8,638 bases of DNA from NCBI GenBank assembly GCA_937897665.1, contig CALCPB010000724.1, forward strand, positions 1 through 8,638, in the 5' to 3' direction. Both the position numbers and the translations under genes were made by a program. Under the pieces are notes generated by a model, which searched no databases, was not told the DNA's origin, and saw only the letters and a list, made by a program, of their open reading frames with translations. The stretch is from an uncultured Halomicronema sp. (GTDB taxonomy: Bacteria; Cyanobacteriota; Cyanobacteriia; Phormidesmidales; Phormidesmidaceae). Shown here piece by piece: positions 1 through 7,051 of this stretch. Every line of letters begins with the position of its first letter. Positions within the stretch are counted from its first letter, which is position 1.

Positions 1-1
1 G

Positions 2-319
2 CTTGCCCTCGATCAAGCCGTGGCATTAGATGCCAGTGACACGCGCGCCTATTTCAACCGGGGCTGTGCCTGCCACGAACAGGGGCACTACGCTGCGGCT
101 TTGCGAGATTTCGATCGCGTCATTGCCCTCAACCCCCATCATGCGGAAACCTACTTCAACCGGGGGGCCGTGAAGCAGCAATTAGGCAATCTGGATGGCG
201 CGATGACCGACTTTCAGGCCGCGTTCACCCAGTTTCAGCAGCAGGGCAACCTCGATGGGGCGCAACGCGCCAAGCTGCGCCTGCAGCAGATGCAACAGCC
301 TCGCCAGGCGATCGGCTAG
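2..319 (+). CDS. Tetratricopeptide-repeat protein, C-terminal fragment (5' end outside window)
   Basis: The frame is open from base 2 to a TAG at 317-319 and encodes 105 residues. Two complete 34-residue TPR units are visible: one begins near SDTRAYFNRG and ends at VIALNP, the next begins near AETYFNRGAV. Both carry the usual pattern (A-Y-F-N-R-G, G-x-x-x-A-A-L, A-L-N-P). The first residues (LDQAVALD) look like the second helix of a preceding unit, so the true protein continues to the left. A GTG at base 20 could serve as a start, but the repeat phase argues against it. The tail is Gln-rich (QFQQQG, LQQMQQ). TPR domains are protein-protein interaction scaffolds, and nothing here tells the partner. 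A stem-loop follows the stop directly. Confidence 0.85.
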   Translation, partial: LALDQAVALDASDTRAYFNRGCACHEQGHYAAALRDFDRVIALNPHHAETYFNRGAVKQQLGNLDGAMTDFQAAFTQFQQQGNLDGAQRAKLRLQQMQQPRQAIG

Positions 320-342
320 CGACGACATCCAACCCGTCGTCG
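320..342 (+). terminator. Hairpin directly after the TPR gene, possible terminator
   Basis: CGACGAC (320-326) and GTCGTCG (336-342) form a perfect 7-bp GC-rich stem with a 9-base loop, starting one base after the stop codon. There is no T-run after the stem, so it is not a textbook intrinsic terminator. It may be a weak terminator or a protector of the mRNA 3' end. Confidence 0.35.
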
Positions 343-424
343 GGCTCAAGCTCCTATCGTCTCCCTGCCGCTCATGCCACCTCACCTTTTCATCTTTAAG
401 CCCTTTCTCTTAACTCCTAAATTC

Positions 425-946
425 ATGCGCAAATTCTTGACTCACCTGATGGCTACCGGACTGCTGACTGTTGGCGTGAGCGCGATCGCCGCGCCCCCCG
501 CACCGGCAGACATGGGCCACGATCATGGCGACGGCCACAGCGCCCCCGCTGATATGACGACTGAAGACGTAACCACTGAAGCGGATCACGGCCACCACGA
601 CCACGGCATGGTCGAGATTCCGGCTGGGCAGGCAGTACCGGAAGTCGTCATTGATGTTTTTGCAGACTCGGTTGCAGGCTGGAACGTTGCAGTCGCGATC
701 GCCAACTGGAGCTTTGCCCCGGAGCAGGTCAATGTCAACAACCTCACCACCGAAGGGCATGCTCACCTTTATCTCAATGGGGAAAAGCTGCCGCGGCTCT
801 ACAGCGAGTGGTACTACATTCCCGAGCTGCCCCCCGGCGAGCACGTCCTTACCGTCGGGCTCAACACCAACACTCATGAAGCCCTGATGCATGACGGCAT
901 GCCGATTGAGGCCTCCATCCAGGTCATCGTTCCCGAAGCGGAATAA
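425..946 (+). CDS. Secreted histidine-rich protein of unknown function
   Basis: The gene encodes 173 residues from ATG 425. An in-frame ATG at 374 would add 17 residues. I prefer 425 because it begins MRKF and gives a classical signal peptide: a short basic end, a hydrophobic core LMATGLLTVGVSAIA, and likely cleavage after AIAA near residue 23. Neither ATG has a clear ribosome binding site. The mature N-terminus is a flexible acidic linker with two histidine clusters, GHDHGDGH (31-38) and DHGHHDHG (54-61). These could bind Cu, Zn or Ni, which is inference. The C-terminal part (about 71-170) looks like a beta-sandwich domain with a GHAHLYLNGEK motif (111-121), a WYYIPEL turn, GEH, and LNTNTHEALMHDG. 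I recall similar domains in unnamed bacterial periplasmic proteins but cannot name a family. The gene stands alone between a TPR gene and a convergent gene. Confidence 0.8.
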   Translation: MRKFLTHLMATGLLTVGVSAIAAPPAPADMGHDHGDGHSAPADMTTEDVTTEADHGHHDHGMVEIPAGQAVPEVVIDVFADSVAGWNVAVAIANWSFAPEQVNVNNLTTEGHAHLYLNGEKLPRLYSEWYYIPELPPGEHVLTVGLNTNTHEALMHDGMPIEASIQVIVPEAE

Positions 947-1033
947 TGTAGTCATGCCCCGGCGCAGCGATTAGGCCTCCCCATGCCAGCTTGCTGCCGA
1001 TGTCTGGGGAGCTGTCGTCGCAATAACGTGTCC

Positions 1034-1099
1034 AAGACCCCGGTTTCTCTGGAAAAATTTGCTCCAGACTGTTAACCGGTTCCCAGAAACCGGGTTCTT
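1034..1099. repeat. AGAAACCGGG-type inverted repeat between convergent genes
   Basis: AAGACCCCGGTTTCT (1034-1048) and AGAAACCGGGTTCTT (1085-1099) are complementary over 15 bases with one mismatch. The 36-base loop holds a second small stem, CTGGA/TCCAG (1049-1053 and 1063-1067), and the palindrome AACCGGTT (1074-1081). AGAAACCGGGTTTCT-like inverted repeats are, from memory, dispersed intergenic repeats in several filamentous cyanobacteria. It sits between two gene ends that face each other (946 and 1114), so it could also act as a two-way terminator. A weaker stem, CTCCCCA/TGGGGAG (977-983 and 1005-1011), lies just before it. Confidence 0.6.
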
Positions 1100-1113
1100 T
1101 AGGTGGATATTTG

Positions 1114-2103
1114 TTATTTTGGATGACGCTTAATGGCTGGCCCGACGACATCGATGCGATCAGTCCAAATTCCGCCGGAATAGACCTTAGGCAGAGTGCG
1201 GAGCTGTTCAAGGTCGTCCAGTCCTTGTGAAAACCCTTCTCCTTGGTAATTAGCCTGTAAGAAAACCCTGGTGTCTACGGCTGCCATCCGCTGCAGACAC
1301 CGGTTTGGCCACCCCCACAACCAAGCGGTGTAGTTAGCTGGAATCATCAACATACTCCGCTCACAGGCCGTTGGCACATAGCCTGTCCAGCCCAGGGCCA
1401 CATATCTCACCAGGCAGGTTTTAAGTCTGCCTATCCACAGAGTTTGGATCAAGGGCAGCCGATCGCGGATGACGCTGACGGGGCGATCGCCGCCATACAC
1501 CATGATTTGCTTTTGGCGATCGGGCGTAAGTTGAGCGAGTCGTTCCGCCAACCGCTCGCCTTCCTGGGGGTCGTTACTTTTGACATTAAGAATCAGCTTG
1601 TCAGTCGGAAAAGTGGTGAAGACCTCATCCAACGACGGCATCAAACCGACTCCTTTGCCCCGAAAGGGGTAAGTCTGGCCCCCATCGGCGGTGTAGCCAT
1701 ACCCAATATCGAGAGATTGCAGCCTCGCCAGCGTCTGTTCACGCGTGACGCCACTACCATTGGTGCGGCAATCGACCGTCCAATCATGGAAGACCGCAAA
1801 GTGGCCGTCTGTAGTCGGATGAATATCCAGCTCAACAACATCGGCCCCGTAGGCAAAGGCCGCCCGCATCGAAGCAATCGTGTTTTCCAGATAGTCGTGG
1901 GGCGTTGGCAGCAGACGAGTCGCCGTACAGCTGGCATTCGTCAGGCCGGTGCGATCGAAGTTTTGGGCTACCCCCCGATGCGCCACCAGCAGCGGCTGAG
2001 GGCCGATTGGCCGCGCTAAAAACGAGGCATTGCTCAAATACAAGGTGACGATCACCCCGCAGATGACCAGCGCTAATCGTTTGAGCGTGCTGAACTTTTT
2101 CAT
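1114..2103 (-). CDS. Glycerophosphodiester phosphodiesterase-family protein, membrane-anchored
   Basis: This 329-residue protein has the GDPD TIM-barrel signature. It shows AHRG (41-44) with the first catalytic His, ENTI (73-76), VELDIH (90-95) with the metal-binding Glu and Asp, and VFHDW (104-108) with the second catalytic His. A late GIWTDR motif lies at 311-316. Such enzymes hydrolyse glycerophosphodiesters to glycerol 3-phosphate and an alcohol. The N-terminus (KKFSTLKRLALVICGVIVTL) is basic then hydrophobic, without an obvious cleavage site, so a membrane-anchored or exported enzyme is likely. The usual metal-binding Glu of the EIK strand appears as Asn in LNVKS (172-176), so substrate range or activity may differ. 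The ATG at 2103 is preceded by GAGGG, 11 bases upstream. No phosphate-box repeat is evident upstream. The gene follows the ATPase on the same strand after 143 bases, so co-transcription is possible but not shown. Confidence 0.88.
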   Translation of the reverse strand: MKKFSTLKRLALVICGVIVTLYLSNASFLARPIGPQPLLVAHRGVAQNFDRTGLTNASCTATRLLPTPHDYLENTIASMRAAFAYGADVVELDIHPTTDGHFAVFHDWTVDCRTNGSGVTREQTLARLQSLDIGYGYTADGGQTYPFRGKGVGLMPSLDEVFTTFPTDKLILNVKSNDPQEGERLAERLAQLTPDRQKQIMVYGGDRPVSVIRDRLPLIQTLWIGRLKTCLVRYVALGWTGYVPTACERSMLMIPANYTAWLWGWPNRCLQRMAAVDTRVFLQANYQGEGFSQGLDDLEQLRTLPKVYSGGIWTDRIDVVGPAIKRHPK

Positions 2104-2171
2104 GCTGGGTCATGCCCTCAAACATCCGGGGCTCGTCATTTCGAACGATTCATTCAAAATGAGAGTTGAGG

Positions 2172-2249
2172 CGTCATCGCTTCAGCGGCGGCAGCGATCG
2201 GCCCATTTCTGAGCAAGACGTCATCGCCAGCAGATTGAGCCGCCGCTCA
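2172..2249. repeat. Inverted and direct repeats in the ATPase-phosphodiesterase gap
   Basis: AGCGGCGGC (2184-2192) and GCCGCCGCT (2239-2247) form a perfect 9-bp inverted repeat around a 46-base loop. The nonamer CGTCATCGC occurs at 2172-2180 and again at 2219-2227. A tighter alternative hairpin, TGAGC-CGCC-GCTCA (2236-2249), covers the ATPase stop codon. There is no T-run on the minus strand after it. The structure could end ATPase transcription or mark a control site for the downstream phosphodiesterase; neither is proven. Confidence 0.35.
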
Positions 2250-4964
2250 GGAAGGATCGATGCGGTTAGCCAAGATCGCTACGGGCACCATCGGAACCAT
2301 TGGTAATAAACAGATGAGCCATTGCTGCCAAGTCAAGGGGGCCGTATCAAATAGGAAGTTCATCACTCCCCACTGGCTAAACAGAATTTGCAGGGCAATG
2401 GCCACGACAATACCCATCAGCAAAATCGGGGAATTGACGATCGCGGGTGATTGACGTCGTAAGTAAGCGACTAAGCTTTTGCCTAACTGGCCAATACTGA
2501 GTAGATAGATCACCCGTGCCGCCACCAGCGCTTGAATCGCCATGGTACGCGCCACAGTAATGTCGCCCGTGGTGGATTGAGCCCACTCAAAAATGCCAAA
2601 AATCAGCACCCAGTTAAACACTGACACCAGCAAAATGCGGCGCAATAGTTTTGGCGTGATCAACGGTTCATTGGGATTGCGCGGGGGCGACTGCATCAGC
2701 CCCGGCGATTTGGCTTCAAAGGCCAGGGGCACGGTCATGGTGATGGAGTTGATCATGTTCAGCCACAGCACCTGCAGCGACAGGATCGGTAAATCCCGCG
2801 CTAACAACGCACTGATCAGGATGGTCATCGATTCACCACCATTGACGGGCAAGAGAAACGCGATCGCCTTACGCAGGTTTTGATAAACGGTGCGGCCTTC
2901 TTCTACCGCCGCTTCAATCGAGGCAAAGTTGTCGTCAGTCAGCAGCATTGCCGAGGCTTCGCGGGCTACTTCGGTGCCCCCTTTCCCCATGGCGATGCCA
3001 ATATCCGCTTGTTTCAGGGCAGGCGCATCGTTCACCCCATCCCCCGTCATCGCCACGACATCCCCCTTGGACTGCAGGGCTTCGACCAGCTGCAGCTTTT
3101 GGGCCGGGGCGACCCGCGCAAATACCGTCCCGGCTTCAATGGCGTCAACAATTTGGTGATCATCCATTTGGGCCAGCTGTTTGCCATCAAAGGCGACGAC
3201 GTGGCCATCGGCTTGAATGCCCCTACGCTGCGCGATCGCCCGCGCGGTGGCGATATGATCCCCGGTGATCATCTTGACCCGAATCCCCGCCGTCTGACAG
3301 GAATGAATAGCCGCGATCGCCTCCGGACGCGGCGGGTCAATCATGCCCTGCAACCCAAGAAACACCAGGCCCGTATCGAGATCCTCATGATCAATCGAAT
3401 GCTGATGGACGTCCACTACCTTTTTGGCAAAGGCGAGAACTCGTAAGCCCTCTGCGGCCATCTTTTCGACCGCTTGTTCAATCTGAGCGGCGTCAAGGGG
3501 GATGATTTGCCCCTGCGGATCCAGCATCTGCGCACACCGCCGGAGCAAGGCTTCTACCGAACCTTTGACGTAAATCTTGCGCATCTCCCCATCATGCAGG
3601 GTGGCCATATATAGGTACTGCGACTCAAAGGGAATCGCGTCTAATCTGGGGTGAGCCGCCACTTGCCCCGATTGACTCAGCCCCGCTTTCGCTGCCGCTG
3701 TAATCAGCGCCCCTTCGGTCGGGTCGCCCACCACTGACCAATCGTCGCCCGCCTGCTTTAACTGGGAGTCATTGCAAAGCACCCCCGCCACCAGGCAATC
3801 TTCTAGCGTTGGTGACAGCTCCTCTTCCACAGCACCTTCCGGTTGGCCAAAGGTAATCAGACTAATGTCACCTTTGGGACTGTAGCCCCCACCACTCACC
3901 GCATAGGGTTGCCCTCCGACATACAGGGTCTGCACCGTCATTTGGTTTTCGGTCAGCGTCCCCGTTTTATCCGAACAAATCACCGTGGCACTGCCCAAGG
4001 CTTCCACTGCGGGCAGTTTGCGAATGATGGCATGGCGGCTGGCCATGCGGGTGACCCCGATCGCCAGCGTAATCGTGACCACCGCGGGCAACCCTTCAGG
4101 GATGGCACTTACCGCCAGGGCCACCGTGGCTTCAAACATATAAACCCAAGATTCGCCCTGCCCCACCCCAATCGCAAAGGTCAGGGCGGCCAGCGTCAAA
4201 ATGGCGTAGAGCAGCGTGCGGCTAAATTTCGCAAACTTGCGGGTGAGCGGTGTCGAGAGGCTCACTTGCCGTTCCATTGATTGAGAAATTTGCCCCACTT
4301 CGGTGGCATTGGCCGTCGCGACCACAAGCCCCTGCCCCTGGCCAAAGGTCACGAAACTCCCGGCGTAGGCCATATTGGTGCGATCGGCCAGGGAGGTATC
4401 AGGCGGCAATAGCTGGATTGATTTCTCGACGGGCACGGCTTCCCCAGTCAGAGCTGATTCATCTACTTGTAAATTGCGCACCTTCAGCAACCGCACATCC
4501 GCCGGCACTTTATCCCCCGAGGCCAGCAAAACGATGTCCCCAGGCACTAAATCACGTGACGGAATCCGCAGCGTTTGCCCCTCGCGAATGACCGAGGCTT
4601 CGGTCGTGACCGCCTTGGCCAGCGAGGCGATCGCCCCCTCGGCTTTCGCTTCTTGCACATACCCAATGACAGCATTGATGACCGTCACGCCCCAAATCAC
4701 GCAGGCATTGGTCCATGAGCCGAGAGAGGCCTTAACGGCCCCTGCCAGCAGCAAAATATAGAGTAGCGGTTGATTAAACTGCAGTAAAAACCTTAACCAA
4801 GCGGGTTTGCCGGGCTTAAATTGCAGCTCATTCCAACCATGTTTTTCGTAGCGGCTGGCGACTGCTTCGGCTGATAAACCTGCTTTCAAATCACTGGCAA
4901 AGTATTCAACAACCTCTTGTTCAGAAAGGTGATGGTATACCGGTAATGGCAATTGAGCTGGCAC
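2247..4964 (-). CDS. Cation-transporting P-type ATPase (P2-like)
   Basis: This is a complete P-type ion pump in the cytoplasmic membrane, 905 residues from the preferred GTG start at 4964. A TTG at 4976 would give 909, but it overlaps the ribosome binding site. Positions here use the 909 numbering. Visible are an N-terminal cation-ATPase domain (about 10-80), the actuator motif LTGEA (176-180; TGES in most members), PEGLPA in M4 (293-298), the phosphorylation motif DKTGTLT with Asp336, the nucleotide-binding KGSVE (471-475), DPPRPE (547-552), MTGDHI (near 570) and TGDGVNDAP (644-652). Ten membrane segments are readable. Among ion-site residues, Glu294 (M4), Asn712 and Glu715 (M5) and Asn740 (M6) match SERCA Glu309, Asn768, Glu771 and Asn796. 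The M6 positions for SERCA Thr799 and Asp800 are Asn743 and Ser744. The family is therefore secure but the ion is not: Ca2+, Na+, Mn2+ or another cation. Confidence 0.95.
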   Translation of the reverse strand: MPAQLPLPVYHHLSEQEVVEYFASDLKAGLSAEAVASRYEKHGWNELQFKPGKPAWLRFLLQFNQPLLYILLLAGAVKASLGSWTNACVIWGVTVINAVIGYVQEAKAEGAIASLAKAVTTEASVIREGQTLRIPSRDLVPGDIVLLASGDKVPADVRLLKVRNLQVDESALTGEAVPVEKSIQLLPPDTSLADRTNMAYAGSFVTFGQGQGLVVATANATEVGQISQSMERQVSLSTPLTRKFAKFSRTLLYAILTLAALTFAIGVGQGESWVYMFEATVALAVSAIPEGLPAVVTITLAIGVTRMASRHAIIRKLPAVEALGSATVICSDKTGTLTENQMTVQTLYVGGQPYAVSGGGYSPKGDISLITFGQPEGAVEEELSPTLEDCLVAGVLCNDSQLKQAGDDWSVVGDPTEGALITAAAKAGLSQSGQVAAHPRLDAIPFESQYLYMATLHDGEMRKIYVKGSVEALLRRCAQMLDPQGQIIPLDAAQIEQAVEKMAAEGLRVLAFAKKVVDVHQHSIDHEDLDTGLVFLGLQGMIDPPRPEAIAAIHSCQTAGIRVKMITGDHIATARAIAQRRGIQADGHVVAFDGKQLAQMDDHQIVDAIEAGTVFARVAPAQKLQLVEALQSKGDVVAMTGDGVNDAPALKQADIGIAMGKGGTEVAREASAMLLTDDNFASIEAAVEEGRTVYQNLRKAIAFLLPVNGGESMTILISALLARDLPILSLQVLWLNMINSITMTVPLAFEAKSPGLMQSPPRNPNEPLITPKLLRRILLVSVFNWVLIFGIFEWAQSTTGDITVARTMAIQALVAARVIYLLSIGQLGKSLVAYLRRQSPAIVNSPILLMGIVVAIALQILFSQWGVMNFLFDTAPLTWQQWLICLLPMVPMVPVAILANRIDPS

Positions 4965-4969
4965 TATAT

Positions 4970-4974
4970 CCTCC
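4970..4974 (-). promoter_or_regulatory. Strong ribosome binding site deciding the ATPase start
   Basis: Read on the minus strand, GGAGG is followed by the 5-base spacer ATATA and then GTG (4964-4962). This is a near-consensus Shine-Dalgarno at good spacing. The upstream TTG at 4976-4974 shares a base with it and so cannot use it. Confidence 0.65.
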
Positions 4975-5001
4975 AAAATTTAGCCAATGAATAAATTGAT
5001 T

Positions 5002-5030
5002 TTTATGAATTGGGCACTCCAAAAAGTCGA
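5002..5030 (-). promoter_or_regulatory. Candidate promoter of the ATPase gene with a flanking inverted repeat
   Basis: On the minus strand TCGACT (5030-5025) and CATAAA (5007-5002) match sigma-70 -35 and -10 boxes at 4 of 6 each, with a 17-base spacer, about 40 bases before the start codon. ATTGGG (5009-5014) and CCCAAT (5034-5039) form a 6-bp inverted repeat overlapping the candidate, in a position where an operator could sit. Both matches are weak. Confidence 0.25.
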
Positions 5031-5181
5031 GAACCCAATCAATAGACTCAACGAGACAGAATATATGAGCTTAACTGAGAAGGCTCGCAATCGAGGGCTG
5101 CTGCAGCCAGGATTTCCCGCCATCTAAATCATTCTTTTTGATTACATCCTGACCAGAACTCATCAGATCGTTCGACCAGTC

Positions 5182-5215
5182 AAAAAGCCAGGACAGCCTA
5201 ACATATCGGCTTTTT
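5182..5215. terminator. Bidirectional terminator-like hairpin
   Basis: AAAAAGCC (5182-5189) and GGCTTTTT (5208-5215) are perfectly complementary over 8 bases. The 18-base loop itself holds AGG-ACAG-CCT. Each strand shows a stem followed by a T5 run, the standard form of a two-way intrinsic terminator. No gene end is close on either side, so what it terminates is unclear. Confidence 0.5.
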
Positions 5216-5572
5216 ATCAAAGCTGAGATGCGTTTAGAACAATATTTTGATGCCTCTATCTCTACCCACCAAACTCTTGTTTACACAACCCGAAGAACCA
5301 AGAACCCACTATCCATCGATATAGCCCTATTCTATTGCCTGGGATTTAGTTTGCGGTTTACAAATCTTTTGAAATAAGACTGAGGTTTCGGGGAGATCGA
5401 ACCATCTCTCCTGACCAAGCTAATGCGAATGGCTCACAAAAAAGTATAAGCATTAGCACTGATGATTAATGAACATAGCCTATATGTAAATTCAATCACA
5501 TCCATAAGCTCGGCACGTTCAAGCAATCGCGATCGCAGGTCAAAAACCAACCACAGTCTTGTTTGAAAGCCG

Positions 5573-5613
5573 AAAAATATTTTGTTGTGAAAAAGTTTTA
5601 CAAAAATATTTTT
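5573..5613. repeat. AT-rich palindromic direct repeat
   Basis: AAAAATATTTT occurs at 5573-5583 and at 5602-5612, 29 bases apart. The second copy extends to the 12-base palindrome AAAAATATTTTT. Between them lies TTGTGAAAAAGTTTTACAA (5585-5603), itself an imperfect dyad. The block resembles a bent or easily melted promoter region upstream of pyrC, but no -35/-10 pair stands out. Confidence 0.35.
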
Positions 5614-5622
5614 ACCGAGTTT

Positions 5623-5664
5623 TCTGCCTGATGCGGCTCTCGCTGTGATCAGGCAGACCCTGCC
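5623..5664. promoter_or_regulatory. Perfect 10-bp dyad with a competing downstream hairpin
   Basis: TCTGCCTGAT (5623-5632) and ATCAGGCAGA (5648-5657) are exactly complementary around a 15-base loop. The GGCAG inside the right arm (5652-5656) can instead pair with CTGCC at 5660-5664 over a 3-base loop. The two folds exclude each other. The runs of T or A lie on the wrong side for an intrinsic terminator. It could be an operator or a leader RNA structure of pyrC, whose start is 143 bases downstream. Confidence 0.4.
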
Positions 5665-5807
5665 ATGAGTCCCCGAGCACCGCTTCAAGCGTTGCCAGAG
5701 ACCTCAGTCGCAACGCCAACAACTTCTCAATCACCAAGCTTATCTTCCTGGGAACATCAGACTGCACACCACGATCGCCCCATTGCTCGCTGTATTATGA
5801 TGGAAGC

Positions 5808-6836
5808 ATGCAAAATTTGCCGAATACTCGACCCGACGACTGGCATCTGCATCTCCGTGATGGCGCAGCGTTGAAGGCGGTTCTCCCCGATACGGTGCGG
5901 CAGTTTGCCCGCGCCATTGTCATGCCGAATTTGAAACCGCCGGTGCGAACGGTCGCCGATGCGGCAGCCTATCGCGATCGCATCATCGCCGCGATTCCAG
6001 CGGGCCAACAGTTCGAGCCGTTGATGACGCTCTACCTCACCGACAATACGAGCCCTGAAGACATTATCGCGGCCAAAGCCTCTCAGTTTGTGAAAGCGGT
6101 CAAGTACTACCCCGCTGGGGCAACGACGAATTCTGACTTTGGCGTGACAGACATTCGCAAGTGCGACCGCGTCTTTGAGGCGATGCAGCAGGTCGATCTG
6201 CCGTTGTTACTACATGGGGAGGTCACCCATCAAGCTGTGGATGTGTTTGATCGCGAGAAGGTGTTCATTGAGGAGTACCTGATCCCCCTCAAGTCACGCT
6301 TTCCCAACCTGCGCGTCGTGCTAGAGCACATCACCACTGCCGATGCGGTGCAGTTTGTCCTTGCAACCGACAACATCGCGGCCACCATCACACCACAGCA
6401 TCTCTTGTTTAGCCGCAATATACTCTTCAAAGGCGGCATTCGCCCCCACTTTTACTGCTTGCCCATTTTGAAACGAGAGACCCATCGCCAAGCTCTGGTG
6501 CAAGCCGCCACTTCGGGGAATCCCAAGTTTTTCCTTGGCACCGATAGCGCCCCCCATACGCGCAACAGCAAAGAAAGTGACTGTGGCTGTGCCGGGTGCT
6601 ATTCGGCGTTGCATGCCCTAGAGCTATATGCCGAAGTGTTTGAGAGCGCTGACGCCCTGGATAAGCTGGAAGCGTTTGCCAGTTTCTATGGCCCCGATTT
6701 TTATCAGCTGCCGCGTAATACCGAGCAGATTACGTTGACTAAAAAGATCTGGCGAATTCCCGATGAAGTGCCTTTTGTTGAATCTGGGCTTGTGCCGCTA
6801 TGGGCGGGTCAGGAAATCACGTGGCAAATGGCTTGA
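5808..6836 (+). CDS. pyrC: Dihydroorotase, class II (PyrC)
   Basis: This cytoplasmic amidohydrolase catalyses the third step of de novo pyrimidine synthesis, the interconversion of N-carbamoyl-L-aspartate and dihydroorotate. Its 342 residues are close to the roughly 348 of E. coli PyrC, and it has the short class II form. All six residues that bind the two zinc ions in the E. coli enzyme are seen: His13 and His15 in DWHLHLRDG, the carboxylated Lys99 in [13 protein letters not shown], His136 in LLLHGEV, His174 in LEHITT and Asp246 in GTDSAPH. The substrate-binding Arg17 (LHLRDG) and the PNL motif (40-42) are present. The ATG at 5808 is the first in frame; only a weak GGAA precedes it (5802-5805). 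It is a single gene with no other pyr gene next to it, as is common in cyanobacteria. The gene is intact. Confidence 0.97.
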   Translation: MQNLPNTRPDDWHLHLRDGAALKAVLPDTVRQFARAIVMPNLKPPVRTVADAAAYRDRIIAAIPAGQQFEPLMTLYLTDNTSPEDIIAAKASQFVKAVKYYPAGATTNSDFGVTDIRKCDRVFEAMQQVDLPLLLHGEVTHQAVDVFDREKVFIEEYLIPLKSRFPNLRVVLEHITTADAVQFVLATDNIAATITPQHLLFSRNILFKGGIRPHFYCLPILKRETHRQALVQAATSGNPKFFLGTDSAPHTRNSKESDCGCAGCYSALHALELYAEVFESADALDKLEAFASFYGPDFYQLPRNTEQITLTKKIWRIPDEVPFVESGLVPLWAGQEITWQMA

Positions 6837-6887
6837 CCCTAACTTGATCGGAATTGATTGCTTTGGTTGATGGCAGCATCCATATCG

Positions 6888-6930
6888 GCAGGCTGACTGT
6901 CAGACCGGACCGATGCAGGATGCCTGACAG
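6888..6930. repeat. Overlapping direct and inverted repeat after pyrC
   Basis: GCAGGCTGACTGTCAG (6888-6903) and GCAGGATGCCTGACAG (6915-6930) match at 13 of 16 positions at 27-base spacing. In addition, CTGTCAG (6897-6903) and CTGACAG (6924-6930) form a perfect 7-bp inverted repeat with a 20-base loop. It begins about 50 bases after the pyrC stop and could end its transcript, but it lacks a T-run. The rest of the 215-base gap (6837-7051) shows nothing I can support. Confidence 0.4.
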
Positions 6931-7051
6931 GTCTTCTACAGCGACTTCGAGAGAATTCGCTTCTGTCTTTCGTGCTAATTGATCAGGCCTTGAGTAAGGT
7001 GTCTTGGAGTACCTCGGGATCATGAGCAGGACAGGGCAAGATTAGAGAATG

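Larger units (their letters stand above)
482..5536. repeat. HIP1 octamer GCGATCGC, eight copies
   Basis: The palindrome GCGATCGC occurs at 482-489, 695-702, 1483-1490, 2860-2867, 3232-3239, 3313-3320, 4627-4634 and 5529-5536. Seven copies are inside coding sequence. Such density is a hallmark of cyanobacterial chromosomes. I saw no perfect copy in 6837-8638; only the variant GCGATCAC appears at the LRR/Uma2 junction. Confidence 0.85.
4977..5807. other. Gene-poor AT-rich region between divergent ATPase and pyrC
   Basis: No convincing gene was found in these 831 bases. Three reading frames exist but lack support. One is 49 codons on the plus strand (5228-5377, starting MRLEQYFDAS). Another is 84 codons on the minus strand (5434-5688). 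The third is a plus-strand frame from 5665 that runs into the start of pyrC. A 20-codon frame from 5065 is shorter still. The base composition is clearly more AT-rich than the flanking genes. The stretch carries a terminator-like hairpin, AT-rich repeats and competing hairpins, listed separately. It may be a decayed gene region or hold an untranslated RNA. Confidence 0.6.

Noticed and set aside
410..955. Long minus-strand frame opposite the His-rich gene
   Set aside because: Antisense shadow: the plus strand encodes a signal peptide and a coherent domain, while this translation has no such order.
924..1211. Minus-strand 95-codon frame across the convergent gap
   Set aside because: Made of antisense of two genes and the inverted repeat; no independent support.
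1444..2019. Plus-strand frame of 191 codons opposite the phosphodiesterase
   Set aside because: Antisense shadow of a gene with all GDPD motifs.
2104..2246. Phosphate-regulon box before the phosphodiesterase
   Set aside because: No spaced CTTAACCT-like direct repeats found; only an unrelated nonamer is repeated.
2880..3446. Plus-strand frame of 188 codons, with others, opposite the ATPase
   Set aside because: The minus strand carries every P-type ATPase motif in order; these are antisense shadows.
5388..5412. tRNA T-arm-like text on the minus strand (GGTTCGATC with flanking GAGAT/ATCTC)
   Set aside because: The stem leaves a 6-base loop rather than TTC-type 7, and no acceptor, anticodon or D arm surrounds it.
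5434..5688. Minus-strand 84-codon frame in the gap before pyrC
   Set aside because: No motif, mixed basic composition, crosses the competing hairpins and AT-rich repeats, and no ribosome binding site was recognised.
5665..5874. Plus-strand 69-codon frame overlapping the pyrC start
   Set aside because: Its second half is pyrC coding sequence read in another frame, and the first half shows no family.
6817..7023. Minus-strand 68-codon frame between pyrC and the Cys/His-rich gene
   Set aside because: Overlaps the end of pyrC, holds the repeat pair, and has no recognisable motif; probably chance.
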